Shown: positions 11,605-24,736 of the stretch, piece after piece
Layout: each line of letters begins with the position of its first letter
Numbering within the stretch: position 1 is the stretch's first letter
Assembly (NCBI GenBank): GCA_026874595.1
Contig: CM049310.1
Coordinates: forward strand, 22,420,058 to 22,484,057
DNA length: 64,000 bases
Source: Sipunculus nudus
Lineage: Eukaryota > Annelida > Sipuncula > Golfingiida > Sipunculidae
Reading direction: 5' to 3'
The notes under the pieces: model-generated
Database searches by the model: none
What the model was told of the DNA's origin: nothing
What the model saw: only the letters and a program-made list of their open reading frames with translations
Position numbers and translations under genes: made by a program

Positions 11605-11849
11605 GCACAAAAAAGGTATGCGAAAAGAAATTACTTTCATAAAACTATCGATATGAATAAGGGTAATACAAGTCAAATGTGTAAAGCACTGAAATTTATT
11701 TTACCAAACAAATTTAACAATCGACCGTCTACAAAAGAAATTACACCAAATAAGTTTAATCAGTATTTTAGCCAAATTCTTAGCAAAACGATTTCCAGAT
11801 TCATCTGAACATCTGGGTGATAAGCCTACTTCTCTTATCGCTTTTCTTT

Positions 11850-13384
11850 CAGGGTAATCTACGCAACTGAAGTTTTTAATGAAATTATTAAATTGAAAAA
11901 TAGTTCTAAATTAGACTTAATTAATATGGATACTCGTCTTATTCGGACAGCGTCTGATCTAATTGCACATAGTCTCGCAGTCCTGTTTAATAAATCCCTT
12001 TCATCTGGACAACTGCCATCTGATTAGAAAAAAGCCATGATTACACCTATTTAAAAAGGAAAAGGAAAATGCAGTTAAATAACAAATTATCGCCCTATTT
12101 CAATAATCCCTCATATTGCTAAACTTCTTGAGAAATTAGTTAAAGATCAAATAATGAAATTCTACATTGATCATGACCTAATCTCGTATAATCAGCATGC
12201 ATATTTACCAAACAAATCAACTTCAAGTGCCCTTCATACCTTTATTGACATTTATTCACATATGGACAGAGGAGATATCACCGCTATCTCGATCTAACCA
12301 AAGGTTTTGACACAATAAATCATCCTATACTCATCTATAAGCTAAGCCTGCTAGGCTTTACTATGAAGACCAAAACCTGGTTTAGGGCTTATTTAAAAAA
12401 TCATCAACAAATAGTACATTGTAATGGCAAAACTTCTAGGGTACAAACGGTTAATATAGGAGTGCCCAAAGGTACTGTTTTGGGTCCTGTTCTCTTTCTT
12501 TTATATATCAATGACCTTTTCAATCGCCTAAAACCTGCAAAATGCATCGCTTATGCTGACGATACAACCATCTATTGTCATGGTTCTACCATATCTGTGG
12601 TGCAGCAAATCTTACAACAAGCAGTAAATGCTGCTTGCAGCTGGTTCGATGCTTACAAGTTAACCATAAATATTGACAAATCCACTATCATGTTACTGGG
12701 TACCTAAAATCGTGTAAATAACCATGACCTATGTATCACTGCTAATGACATACAGTTCCAAGAATCAACGGAAACCACACTATTAGGTGTAACTATTGAT
12801 GCTAATTTATCATGGTTCTCACATGAAACTACCCTATGTAAAACGTTGTCACCATACTAAGCACTGTTACACCGCCTTAGTAAAGTACTATCCATAAATA
12901 CATTAATAACAGTCTATAATACCATGATTCAGCCACATATCGACTATGCCATAAGTGTATGGGGCAAAACGAAAACCTCAATTTGCCACAGAAAACTGCA
13001 AACAAATTCAAAATCGTGCTGCACGTATTGTTACCAGCTGCTATGATTATGAAATTCCAAGCGCCACTCTGATACAACAGCTACAATGGCTAACAGTCTC
13101 TAAACGTTGTGAGTATTTCATATGTATCCTGATGCATAAATATGTCAATCAAATGAATATCCATAATCCAAAACAGTTCATATGGGTCAGTGATACGCAT
13201 GATCATTCTACCAGATCCGCTAAAAGTGGCCTTCTGTTAATGCCAAAACCGAAAAATGAATTCTTCAAAAATAGCTTCTGATACAGAGGCCCTTCGGTAT
13301 GGAATACCTTACCATACGAGATCAGGTCTATAAAATATTTAAATGCTTTTAAACAAAAGACCAAAGCGTTTCTTTTAAAGTCTT
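11850..13384 (+). pseudogene. LINE ORF2 reverse transcriptase and C-terminal domain, disrupted
   Basis: Pieces in different frames give the order KPISIIPHIAKLLEKLV (about 12090), NQHAYLPNKSTSSALHT, GVPKGTVLGPVLFLLYIND (about 12460), AYADDTTIYCHG (catalytic YADD near 12550), then LTINIDKS. The C-terminal part follows with IQNRAARIVTS, LQWLTVSKR, TRSAKSGLLLMPKP and WNTLPYEIR before the stop near 13386. These are the usual CR1-group motifs, but at least four frameshifts or stops separate them, including loss of the first catalytic Asp context near 12295. Confidence 0.88.
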
Positions 13385-13831
13385 AGTATTACAACCTAAA
13401 GACAATGTTATTTGCTAATATGCATTGTCAATACCGGTCTTTATTGTATGGATTCTTTTATAACCGCGTCTTTACTAGTTTTTACGATTATAGTGCATTT
13501 TACTCGTTTTCTTACATACATTACCCATGGAATGTATTACATAATTTTATATACGACTATGTTGTTCACGCATAAAGTGAATTTTACCTATTGTAGCGTT
13601 TTAAGTATTGTTGCATATCATGACTGACTTACTTGTCATGTATATAATATTTATGTACATGTATCTTTGATGATTCATATATTGTGCAACACATGCATAC
13701 TGTGTATTTTATCATATTTGCACCAGATATTATTATATCATGTTTTAAGGTTACAGGGCCCTGTAGAAGAACAGAATATATTACTGAACAGGCTACCCTG
13801 TATAAATATATTGAAATAAATAAATAAACCA

Positions 13832-15950
13832 CTGTGTGACTGCGAGGAGTGTGTTGGTGAATGGGCACAATAGTACATATTGCTGCTCCGAGCTTAATCC
13901 CGTCACAAAACAAAACATGGATCAAAGTGTAAATTTTGTATTTTGTCTAGACCGATCAGTTTAAAACGAAAAAAAAAATACTTTTTATGTGCTTTACGGA
14001 AATGTAAAAGCAAAAGTAACTGCTCATTTTTACTAGAACAACTGGAAAGTTTTTGACAAATAGGTTATTAAAGTAAAAATAAACATATATTTGCATGCAA
14101 TATATACTAGTTAGTATTTTTTTCAAGTATTTTAATCGGAGAGCTTACTGATGTATCGAAATGTACTAAGTTGATATCAGAAAACTGAAACTCTCACCTT
14201 TTTTAAATAATATAGACAACTTAACAAAATTATACAACGATGCATCCTCCCTGTGCTTCATTCCCTAAGCTAATACGACTTTTAATTGTGAGCATAAGCT
14301 ACTCTGTGTGTACATGCAGTATGTATGAGTATGAAGCAAGTAAAACGGACGGCCTTCATTCCATTAAAACGTAAAGCGCTAGAGTAGTTGGGAAGTCATC
14401 TTGTTATAGGAACTGACGTCAGTGTGTGGAATTCTCCGTCCGTTTATCCGTTACCATGACGCCATTCCTGTGCGTTTTAAATCACTACCGCTAGCGATCG
14501 ATACGTGGTGCATACACATACATCCGGTTTCTAGTTGCAGGCGGATATGTACCACATGGGAACTGCACGCAATTTTTATTCTAATTTTCAAAAGTTCTTC
14601 ATTCTTTTTTTATCATGGGAAGGGGGCCCTTTTAGTTTGGTTAACTAATTATACATTTTTGGTATTACACCAAATTCTGTAGTTAATCGTAAAATTACTT
14701 GTACATTTTGAATGAAAATCGTTTTTTTTTTCTGTGTTAAATTTGCTTTGAGTTAAACCTTATTTGGTGTAAGTACATGTATGCAGTTTATCTAAGTGCT
14801 TTTATAATGTAACGGGATAGTCATCCATTATACTTCATGTACCAGCAGGCAGAACATTTCTTAATTCGCTTCCCCTCTGGCAACTGCCGTAGAAGGACCT
14901 TGCCGATCGTAAACACCTTGCCATACGGACAAAGGCCCACTCCGTATGATGTACATCTTCACACCAGCCGACGACTGTTTCATGAACCTAATCAATTAAT
15001 TACAATTTTCTGTACTTACCTTTTTGCACCGTTCACGGTGATTTCAATGACAACTTAAATGGCTAATTCTCCTTTAATCCATGCACAACAAAGCTATGTT
15101 GGAGTCCATGGAATCTTGCCTTTAATCTTAAACATGAAACTCGACCCCTTCATACTAGGAGCACTGTGGATTTCTCGCGAGCCGTGAAATTACCCTTCCA
15201 GTAATAGTCCTAACGACTGTACTGTACTGTGTGCCCCCATCTTGGTGACCCTGCTACCTGACTGGTATCCCGGGTACTTACTTAACTCCCACGAACAGAT
15301 GTAATGCTTGCTTCTACGTTATTACGAGTCCGCTTTTCAGACGTTTATAAATAATACCGCTATTCCCGAATACCCCAAAAAAACTAGTGATCGGAGGAAA
15401 CTTTAAAGTTTAAGCTCCCCTCCCATAATCCCCCGCACGCCACTAGTTTTCTTCCATTCGTGTTCAGCTTATACATCTAGAGACATAACCCATGAATTCA
15501 CATCCTCGTCGAGTCGCATCTAAATCACAGACACTGGCATCAATATGATTTTAAAATCTCAAACATGCTTTAAAACATTATCAAAGCCAGAATCGTTTTG
15601 GCTACTGAATTTTGTATAGCAATTCTATAGGTGGTCATATTCTGAAACAAATACACTAATGTGTCTTTGTCAGTACCGTCACATCACAGTCGCTTTAAAC
15701 CCTATTTGTCGGAGTAATTTTATCGAGGAATGGATGAAACTGTGCACTTAATGAGAATATGGCCGTGGCTTTTGTAGTATATACGTGACCCACGCCATAT
15801 CTAAAAAGTTAATACATGTAAATGGTAAGTGAATAACAACAATATAAGCGCTCAGCCAGCGCCCCAACATCGTATGTGTACAACAGTAGCTGGAATGTTA
15901 ATTTTATCGCGCTTTGGTTTTTCTATAAGGATAAACAGTGGTTTGACCAC
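13832..15950. other. Stretch without recognisable gene
   Basis: Mixed-composition sequence with short frames only. No splice-flanked exon, RNA gene or mobile-element terminus was identified on either strand. Confidence 0.4.
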
Positions 15951-15954
15951 AGTC

Positions 15955-16900
15955 TTTCAAGTTTTATTTTATTAAAAAGAAAAACGTATACATACATATA
16001 TATACACACAAAACATACAAAAAAATTTAAAACAAGGTGACATAAAACACAATAATGATTAAAATCACCACGCAACAAATTTTTAACATACTAATTTTTA
16101 ACAAAAAAAGCGTGATAATTAGTATATCAAATAGAGAATGTGTAGGTACTTATGTCACATAGAGCAGACATCAAAAATGAACCTAAATATGACCACATTG
16201 GTCAATTCCATAAAAAAAAATCCAGTTTATATTAAAAACCCCACAGTAGTGTTTTCTGAACCCACAGTAGTGTTAAGTCAGGTCCAAAGGAATTAATGTG
16301 TTTACAGTTTTCCTTTCTATACTGCCACCTGTTTTTCAATAGAATAATAATTCTTCATAAGTTTAATGGCACTTCTATTTGACAAGGATTAATCATTTAG
16401 TAATATATAAATAATACTTCGCCAGCAATATAATTTTATCTAGTAACCGATCTGTGCTAACATTAAGCAGTATCACGGTATGTGAAAGGAGAGCTGGATC
16501 CAAAGTCTTTAACTAATTACATACATATACCAAAGGTCTTTTACATAACTACAATTATAAAAAAGTGCAACAGTGTCACCTGTTTTTTTATAAAAGAAAC
16601 AGTACTCATGTTCTTAAATACTTTCTTTTAAAAGAAATGGATTTAATGCGAGAATGCTATGTAATATCTTAATTTGAAAGTATCAAAGTGTTGTTGATAT
16701 TGTTATTGAACATATGTTCTTAAAACCCTCGGGTACTTTTTCCTTATGCTAATTCACAATATCTTGATGCCACAATAAAATACTATTTTCTGGGCGTAGA
16801 TGTCTCTTTTCTATAAGTTTTGTATATGTATATGTTTACAGGTTTTATCATTTGTATAATATTATCAATTTATATCATAGGAGGCATAATCATATGAGTT
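15955..16900 (-). mobile_element. Heavily decayed L1/Tx1-like LINE, 3' part
   Basis: Read on the minus strand, pieces of the C-terminal region typical of L1/Tx1-type ORF2 appear with stops: FKLRYYIAFSH, then VFKNMSTVSF, then LFYNCSYVKDLW, and near the end SAIKLMKNYYSIEKQ. In intact elements these frame a Cys/His motif (zf-RVT) and the C-terminal 'W......L' segment. The AT-rich stretch at 15955-16060 would be the 3' UTR. The assignment rests on motif order, not on an open frame. Confidence 0.5.
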
Positions 16901-17666
16901 GTTTCTTTTTTCTTGTTTCAATTTTTTTGGTATTGATTGTAAAATACTATTGTATGTAATTGTTTATATCAAAGCCATAATGCCATATTCACTTTCTTTA
17001 TTATATACTGTGTGTATATCTAATACCTGCATTGTACCAAGCTTTTCAAATTCATTTTCAAATGTCCGTCTATTTTTTTCGGTGAGAAATTATCCACAAC
17101 GATTGATTTATATAAATATATTTAATATAATATTTAATATTATATTTATTCATTTATTTCCGCGCCAATATCCAGCACTCAGTGCTGCTCAGTTGCTCCA
17201 TTACAGGTGAAGATAAAACATATAATGATAAAAAAAAAATTTAGAAAAAGTTAAGAAAGCTAAAACAACTATTTGGTTCGAGAAAAATAATTTTAAAAAT
17301 ATGATGGTAGGATATTCAATAAAATTTTTAAAAATTATTTGCTGTGTTTGGAGGATTGTAGTTGTATTTAACCAATCGTGTAACCATCTTTCCAGAATAA
17401 AATATTATTTAAAAAACGAGTTGATATAGATCTTAAGGATTTACACTGCAATTAAATATTCAGTTAGATTATTAAGACTACAGTCAACTTTTTTTTTGCT
17501 TTTAGTTTGCATCCATGTCCAATTCCAATCCAGCAGGCTTCTCAAATATACCAAGCATGTTCGTTACAGTTTTGTAACCACCGCCAACCATATGTATAAA
17601 TATGTAGGTAAGAGTATGTGCATGTGTGTGTATGTATATGTGTGTTTATATTTGGGTGTATATATG

Positions 17667-17705
<39 letters not shown>

Positions 17706-19359
17706 GTAAACGCGTGATCCTTCATGGACGTATATATACGTATGTATGTATATTTAGATTTTTATTCGGATCTGGTAAGTATTGTTGATCTGACCAAACC
17801 AGTTAAATCTACAAATAAAATTGTTGTTCTTATTAATGTTAAATGTTTGTTTCCAATGATATTGAAAATATATCGACAGAACGAGATATAATTATAATTG
17901 TGGTAAACAAAATAAAAGTCTCTTCACCAATACTCGGTTGGTATCCTCTCGGCAGGAATACGTCTACATGGTCCATATGCACTTGTCTTTGAAAAAGTAA
18001 AAACAAGTAGCAATACAAGCAATTTTAAATTTCTCTTGTTAACTCCTTTTTGTTGATTCAATATATGTATGTACTTTGTCAGAAAAACTTGAAACATTGT
18101 ATTTAAAATCTTGCAATAGTGAAGATGTTCATGTTATAAACACAAGATTTGTAAGTTTTTTTCTTGTTCCGAGGGATGTCGATGATGAAAAAGAACGTTA
18201 TAATAAATATCTAGTAATACTGAGACATCCCCCCCAAAAAAAAGAAAAAAAAAAAAAGAAAAAAAAAACATCGCCAACCAGAAAAATATTCATTTTCAAG
18301 TCAGTTGTTGGTTTGTTCAGTGTTCAATGTTTGCCCCCCAAAGCCCGCACTGCTGTAACCATGCACTGTTATCATACTGGCCGCCTCTCGTTGGCATTCG
18401 GAGCGCCTGAACACTCTCCACACATTAATGTGGTGACTGGCATTGATCGAGCCCGACTTCTAAGGCTAGATGTTCCAAACTCATTGGTGTGGAAAATAAA
18501 CATAAGTGAATCTGACAACGCCATATTGCTATTAGCATTGTACATTTTTCGCCACATGGTTAGAGAGTGTTGTGGTAATAACGGTGTGGAATTTTTAGAA
18601 TTTGATCCAGCTTAACATGGGATCTGAGGCAACTGGGACATACCGTGGGCAGCGTAATTTTAGTCAGAAATAGGGGAAATTTGACTGGGACAAGAGCATA
18701 TACCGAATGCACCGCGTATATTCGTTTATATAATGTTACGTAATCTCAAATCAGATATTCGCGTGAGGATTGGAGGCGAGAGGATTCTGATTGCGCTATT
18801 GGAAAATTATACAGATAATTACGGTATTTTACCTGTTCACTATAAATTTATTTGTAAAAGTTGTACGTATTCACATTCGGAACAGGTAAATTCGCATTTA
18901 TTGGCGGAATTCCAAGGGATGCACACCTCTGAAAACTTTGCTCTAGCCATATATCACAAACTTCAGCTCTACAGTAGGGGCTTAGTAGTGCATGCCGGTA
19001 CTCTTATCCGGGCAAAGACTTTCTTCATCTTCATTCGACAGCATTTCGGTAGCACCAATTCGGACATTACAGAGTGCCAAAGTAGGCCACATCAATCATA
19101 ACGTTAAAAAGTCTAGTGTTAGGCGTTATATCACTACCGGTCATCAATCTGGACTTGAATAGTAAATAAAAAATTTAACAAGAGGTTTGCATTAGGCCAG
19201 AGACCGCAAGGGAAGTCTTCCCGATCAAGAACTTGAAAGTTACATTAATTCAAAAAGATATCAGATGCAAATCTGTCATAACGCATTGCATTCGGTGATC
19301 AAAACAGTTATCCTCCCAACGAGAACACTTAAGAATTCAGAAGAACCCAGGATCTGTAA
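16901..19359. other. AT-rich stretch without recognisable gene
   Basis: It contains an (AT)n tract at 17669-17702, a poly-A-rich run near 18234-18270 and two open frames (18076-18615 and 18733-19101) that have no recognisable domain and no supporting signals. Nothing else was identified. Confidence 0.4.
17669..17702. repeat. (AT)n microsatellite
   Basis: A pure AT dinucleotide run, about 17 units, preceded by a degenerate TGTGTATAT-type stretch from about 17610. Confidence 0.95.
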
Positions 19360-19631
19360 AAGACCTTCGGCTTCCTACATATATATTTGCTTTGTAATGT
19401 TCACTTGTATAATCAGCATACCATTCCACGTATCGTTTCATTTGTTTGTCGCTTGCGTTTACCTGAACTAGTCAATATCGGCATAAATCACAACTTAACA
19501 GTGTGTACTTTTAGGTAAACTGTCTATGGTCCAACTAATGGGAACCTAATACTCTGTTTAAGGAGATGCATCGATTCTATGATCATTCAAGAGAATTCTA
19601 AATGGCCTACAATAGACCGTTAGGAACTGGT

Positions 19632-19633
<2 letters not shown>

Positions 19634-19668
<35 letters not shown>
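19634..19668. repeat. (CT)n microsatellite
   Basis: A pure CT run at the position equivalent to the much longer CT-rich tract at 26764-26926 in copy B of the segmental duplication. Confidence 0.95.
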
Positions 19669-19671
<3 letters not shown>

Positions 19672-19744
19672 GGACGTTGGCACCTTTCCCAATACGTCAT
19701 TTCTCAAATAGACGCAGTCACAAGATCTCCAATGTCATTATACA

Positions 19745-19990
19745 ACGTCTGTCGGTCATGGTGATTTGTTACAGAATAAACATCTGTTGAAGGACGCGGT
19801 ACGGTGTGTCATCGATAGATAATGGCCGTCATTGTCCCGAGGGTTTCTTGAAACTCTCAGGGCTAAACAGGCGTGTCTAAAGCACACACTCAGCCAAGAG
19901 AGATTCTCCCATTACCAAGTCACCTTAAATGGATGCGCTCAGCTATCCAAAAGCATCAGTCCAAACCGGAAGACGTTGACTTCTTTAATT
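19745..19990 (+). repeat. Three-copy repeat core, copy 1
   Basis: It shares the ordered blocks 'gtctgtcggtcatgg', 'gttacagaataaacatc', 'cgatagataatgg' and 'gggtttcttgaaactctcag' with 28375-28640 (same strand) and, inverted, with about 22300-22455. The inverted copy directly precedes a LINE reverse-transcriptase relic on the minus strand, so the core may belong to that element. Confidence 0.7.
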
Positions 19991-20049
19991 TCTTAATCCT
20001 GTCGCAGAGGACATTTAGATCGCTTAATTAATACATACAGACCGAGCGT

Positions 20050-20193
20050 TTATTAACACACACACACACATATATATAAGGGTGTGTGTGTTTGTTTATT
20101 GTTAACTGGATATCCTATTTTTTTCCGATTCAGCACGCTAAAATCCTGTGCCAATATTCCAGAAAACGCGAAAATGTGCCGCGTTCATTAATT

Positions 20194-20226
<33 letters not shown>

Positions 20227-20340
20227 TTATTTATACGTGTTTATTATTGACTCGATATGCTATTTTTTTCCGATTATGCACGCTAAAATCGTGTACCAAT
20301 ATTCCTGAAAAATGGAAAATGTGCCGCCGTCAAGCGACAA
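20050..20340 (+). repeat. Short tandem duplication with (CA)n(TA)n starts
   Basis: A unit of about 150 bp beginning with (CA)n(TA)n and continuing 'ctatttttttccgatt..gcacgctaaaatc' then 'ccaatattcc..aaa' occurs twice in tandem (about 20055-20190 and 20194-20335). Confidence 0.8.
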
Positions 20341-20486
20341 CCGCAAAAAGAAGCAGTTTGGACCAAATACCAAACCAAAAAATGCTACCATTTATAAGTT
20401 CCAGCGATAGGTGTTAATCCTCGCACAGACGGATAAATTATTGCAGATGGCTCATTTAGTCTTGTGTACGAGGACAAATCCCAATC

Positions 20487-20563
20487 CATTAAACCTCTCA
20501 TGAAAATATTAAACCTCTCAAGAATATATTTAACCTCTCATGAATATATTAAACTTCTCATGA
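20487..20563 (+). repeat. Four tandem units of about 20 bp
   Basis: The unit 'attaaacctctcatgaatat' is repeated four times with one or two changes per copy. Confidence 0.85.
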
Positions 20564-21479
20564 GATGTGTATGTGTTCTGGTGACATTTCAAAGGGAGAT
20601 AAACTTTGCAAGAACAAGTCAAGGTCACCATCAAATAAAGGTCATGACCCCAAGCCCTTATTATTTTGCTTATATCCTGTAACGATCATAACTTGATTTG
20701 CATCCATCGGGTATTTTAAGACTGTTTCCAAAATTTTAGGTCTCGGTTACGTCATTGCGTTCGCTATGGAGCAAAATGCAGCATTGGTCACTTTTTTTTA
20801 AATTTCATAGGTATAACTTTTCACAATATCAGACTTTTAACGACTTTAAATGTGCCCATTCACCTTCCTTTTGAAAAAGAATTTATGTGATTTATGGTTT
20901 CTCTCTGTTTATATTGGTGATCTAAATGTAATTTTGGTTGTGAAGGGTTCTATAAGGCCTACGAGAAGGATGTATGAACTTGTTTATCAACAACATGTTT
21001 GTAAATACAGCAATGTTGACAAACCGGAAAAAAAACATGTAACCTAAGGTGATAGGTTGCATATATGCGGCGGTAGAAAGGTCATCTGTTGCATCACCTA
21101 TTGCCTCACACGCATCGGTCATATATTTCCCGGGAACTTTCACGCAAAAGTCCAAAATAATTACATTTATCTAAGGATAACAAACACAGGTTTATTCCGG
21201 TAACGTACAACAATTGGCCTTCAACACCTTAGACTTGCTCCAACTTTGAAATACAATTCGTCAATAGTTCTTTGGCTTTTGCACGCCGCTAACTGTCCCT
21301 GACTCCACAAATTCACAGTCCACAAAACACCCAACGCCATCCTCGGTTAAATATAAACCTGCTAGGACTTATTAATGTCTTAAACGCGGTATCTGCCAAC
21401 ACGAGCCGTCGGGTGCTAATCTAGACTGCTCAGACGTTTAGACTAAGTCTCTCTCTCTCTCCCGCCTTTCCGTTCCTTT

Positions 21480-22340
21480 ACATCCTTGTTGGTACGATAA
21501 GTAAAGTTGGTGATTATCAGCATATTCCCCTGTGAGTGGTGAGTGTTTCTCCATGTCATAGAGGGAGCTAAGGTAGCATAGAAATATTACGGGCCCGGCA
21601 CAGCATCCCTGCGGAACTCAATATTTCAAATATAAATACTTATAAATACCCTGATAAATACTTATCAGGGATAGTTATGTTTACTGTCACCCTCTGCTCC
21701 CGATTACTCAGGTGTGACTGGAACCAACTCAATACAGATCACCTGATGTTATACTGGTTCTGAAGAACTACTGCTAGATCCGATATCCCAGCATACCGTA
21801 TAAAAAGCTACACTTAGATCCTGGATAACAAGAAGGGTAACTTTATGATAATCCATGCTATTTATCGGGTCAGAACAATTACAAGCAGTGTTCCAGTGCT
21901 ATTGTATTTTTATATTCTGCGTTTCTATTTGCAAATATATTGATTCTCTCGAGGTGAACTACTTACTGTGAAAGAGCATCCTTTTCTATTTTTTTTTACG
22001 AGACAAGTGCCAGGTTGCTGACCGGACTATGATTTTTATAAATAAGTTTAGCTCCCGATTTCTTTTACAGTGGGGACACAGTCGCGCATTTTCAGCCGCG
22101 TGGGAAAGATCCTTCAACTAAAGAACTGTTCACAATCTGTGTTATTGGTTCCAATAGGACATCAATGCACTGTTTTAATACCTCAGTCGATATCGGGTCT
22201 AGAATGCATGATTTATGATGTTTAACATCAAGATACTTTCGGTTAAGCCATCCAATCGAGGACATATTGGTAATATGAGTACCTGCCGTCGCAGACTGGG
22301 GACTTAGGACACTCCTCCTGCACTCTGAAAGATCCAAGAA
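21480..22340 (-). mobile_element. LINE reverse-transcriptase relic (CR1/L2-like)
   Basis: Read on the minus strand, motifs appear in the right order across several frames. An open part (22337-22092) has LDPISTEVLKQCIDVLL and QIVNSSLVEGSFP. The same frame with stops then gives KCATVSPL, KKSGAKLI and SPVSNLALVS. Next come VTLLVIQDLSVAF (motif A, first catalytic Asp present) and LSWFQSHLSNREQRVTVN. Last is EYADNHQLYLSY near 21513, where the second Asp of the catalytic YADD box is changed to Asn. Both ends are truncated. It is a dead fragment, inserted opposite in orientation to the LINE at 9.5-13.8 kb. Confidence 0.85.
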
Positions 22341-22455
22341 ACCAACGGATCAATTAGCGTCATTATCTGTCGATGTATAAATTATGACTATGTACTTACG
22401 GATGTTTATTCTGTAACCAACCCTCATGACTGAAAGACTGTCTAGTCCGACCCTG
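22300..22455 (-). repeat. Three-copy repeat core, inverted copy
   Basis: On the minus strand it reads 'gtctttcagtcatgagggt', 'gttacagaataaacatccg', 'catcgacagataatgac' and 'gtttcttggatctttcag', matching 19745-19990 and 28375-28640 in order. It abuts the LINE relic on the same strand. Confidence 0.7.
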
Positions 22456-22583
22456 ATCTTTTTCCTGCGTTTATTATGATAAACGATATATATGGGGAAA
22501 AACTTATGATTAAGCATCATGAGAGAAAGAATAAATATGCTTGCGATAGTGTTAACAACCGGATCTAACGGTCGACAGCCAGG

Positions 22584-23045
22584 ATTTAGTGTAGTGGTGG
22601 GCCGATCATCGAGTTTATATTTTGCAATAACCGCCCATATTTTGCAATGTACATCTCGTTAGAAAACTCTCCGCCAATTCTGCAGCTCCCTGCGAATTCA
22701 CAGATAATAAGTTTAATAAGAACATCCGTTCTCGCATCTACTGTGTCATACTCAGTTACATATGGAAGTTATTTGGGAACACAGACCTTTTATATGAAGC
22801 GCGGAATGTGGTAGAAAATGGAAGAATCATTTTTGCCTATAACTAAAAGGCATTTTGGAAAGAAAACAATCTTTATATTGATGTAATCGATAGTTGCCTT
22901 TGGTAATCGAGCGCTTGAAAGTGGCAGTAAACCGACTGACTTTCGATAAAACTCGATGAACGGCCCACCACTAATCATCAGTCGGTTTGCTCAAACCGAT
23001 GACCGATTATGAAAAAGTAAACAGACTCCCACCACTAATTTAGTG
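22584..23045. mobile_element. hAT-like non-autonomous element with perfect 8-bp target duplication
   Basis: The element spans 22592-23037 (446 bp) between identical 8-bp repeats ATTTAGTG at 22584-22591 and 23038-23045. It starts TAGTGGTGGG and ends CCCACCACTA, a 10-bp perfect terminal inverted repeat. A second, longer inverted match to the left end (TAGTGGTGGGCCG.TCATCGAGTTT, 24 of 25 bases) lies inside at 22949-22973, 64 bp before the true right end. The right end therefore seems duplicated, or a related element is nested. No transposase frame is present. Confidence 0.85.
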
Positions 23046-23589
23046 TGCTGTTAAATGTTCGAAGAATTTATATGTTATCATTTACATGCTTCCTAACTAT
23101 AAATGTGTTTGTAGACTACAGTGTACCTGAAAGTACACTGACAATTTAGCTGCATAATATATCATTTTACAAATATCGAACCTATCGAAAATTTATGGCT
23201 TCTCATGTTTCATGCAACATTAAGTGATAATTCTCCCGTGTTGTTGTTTATGAAATTAGACAAGAATATAAACCTAAAAGCACTGATGGGCGCCATTAGT
23301 GGAGAAATACGATACTGAATCCATAAATAAAAATATAATAAATACACTCTATATAGAAAGAATCATGCAGTTTAATTGATAATTTGGGTTTAATCCATAT
23401 CACAAAACTAGAATAGTGTTGATGGGCAGAACTGCAATGATTTCCGTTTACTTTGGCCTAATGTTCGGCAAACGTCATGAGACTTTGCTTATCGCCTTTT
23501 GTGTTTTCTACTAATTTCCGTGTATAGTGGGAAAAACACATATAAAAGCATATGACATTTGTATCATATCAGACCAAAATGGTTATTAC

Positions 23590-23815
23590 GTAGAAAGCGG
23601 GTCCATGGGGGAGGGGGTGGGGGAGTGTCCATGGGGTCCGGACCCCCCCCCCCCCCTTTCCCCCTTTCAGCCGAAGCAACCTCTTTAAGTGTATCAGACC
23701 AAATTTGTGGTCTGAAACCCCCCTCCCCCTTTCCGTACCCGACAACTTTTTTTTAGGTTTTGTCATAGTCCTCCTAGGTTTTGACCCCCCCCCCCCCTTT
23801 TTTTTCCTGTTACAG
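23590..23815. mobile_element. C-rich short element (GCGGATCCAG family), copy 1
   Basis: It carries 'gcgggtccatgg', a run of 14 C, 'cccctttcagccgaagcaacctcttt', 'cagaccaaatttgtggtctg' and further C runs. The same order of blocks recurs at 48825-49000 and 56834-57009. Frames through it are low-complexity artefacts. Confidence 0.6.
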
Positions 23816-24687
23816 ACCTTTTTCCATAACAGATCTCTTCCATTACAGCAGCCACAAATGTTGTCCACAGTACATTTAGTGTTCCCGCCCGTTATAAAAT
23901 TCAGACGTATTTGTTATATCCGAAATAATATAATAAAAACGTAACCACGCGACAAGACTTACGTTTCATTTATGTCCGATATTCTGTATTTGAAAAGCAT
24001 GTAAGGAAGGCAGTTAATGTGATATTGGGTTTTCTTGAAATCTTGATATTTTATTTCAGCTCTGATGTCACCGTTGTGAGATACCTTGTGATCTTGCAGA
24101 TGGGGAGGAAATGTTAGTATCGTAGAGGTAATTTGGGTGATTAACATGTCATCCAATAGATCTTGTGTACCAAGGCCTGGACTGCGAGATGTATGAAACA
24201 TAATAATTGTAATTACACTGGCAATACCACTACATAACCATAGTACCTGAAATTATCAAACATAAAAAACAAGACTTAAGATGATGTGTCTGGCAGATGT
24301 TCAACTAGCCCGTACGGTTTTCTGCAGTTTTTTTTATAAAAAAACCGAAGACCGGCATTGAGTGGTCAATATACTCAGAGTCCGCGGGCTGACTAGTTAG
24401 TACACGCTACATTTAAAAAAATTCCGCAATCAGCCTTTGATTTTGTGCATCTAATGTCTTGAACACATATTTTCCCAGAAAATATATTTAATGAACACTA
24501 CGGTTGGAAAACAGGGGTAATATCTCAACTCCATTTTCAGGAGTGAAGCAGGGAGAGCACGAGATAGAAAGCCTCGCTCCTTGCCTGACAACCCCTGATG
24601 GAATTACATAACCGTTTTTCACATCCTGGCGTGTATTCATTAACACATCAAGATCATTATAAACGTATTCACAACTTACCTTGGCTT

Positions 24688-24692
<5 letters not shown>

Positions 24693-24734
<42 letters not shown>
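24693..24734. repeat. (CT)n microsatellite
   Basis: A pure CT run, 21 units, at the same place as the tract at 30145-30205 in the duplicated copy B. Confidence 0.95.

Positions 24735-24736
<2 letters not shown>

Larger units (their letters stand above)
9490..13831 (+). mobile_element. Decayed, nearly full-length CR1-group LINE
   Basis: The element reads in order: ORF1 (PHD-like finger, coiled coil, GDS-type esterase remnant), ORF2 with apurinic-type endonuclease, reverse transcriptase with YADD, and C-terminal domain, then a 3' UTR ending in 'ccctgtataaatatattgaaataaataaataaa' (read in two parts, ending near 13829). The (AAAT)n-like tail marks the 3' end. Many frameshifts and stops show it is dead. 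The ORF1 layout of PHD finger plus esterase is known from CR1-clade LINEs. No clear target-site duplication was found, and the 5' boundary is uncertain. Confidence 0.9.

Noticed and set aside
18076-18615. 179-codon open frame on the plus strand
   Set aside because: It starts at a TTG, crosses a poly-A/lysine artefact and shows no recognisable domain or splice signals.
23559-23944. Pro/Gly-rich frames on both strands
   Set aside because: Artefacts of poly-C runs in a short mobile element.
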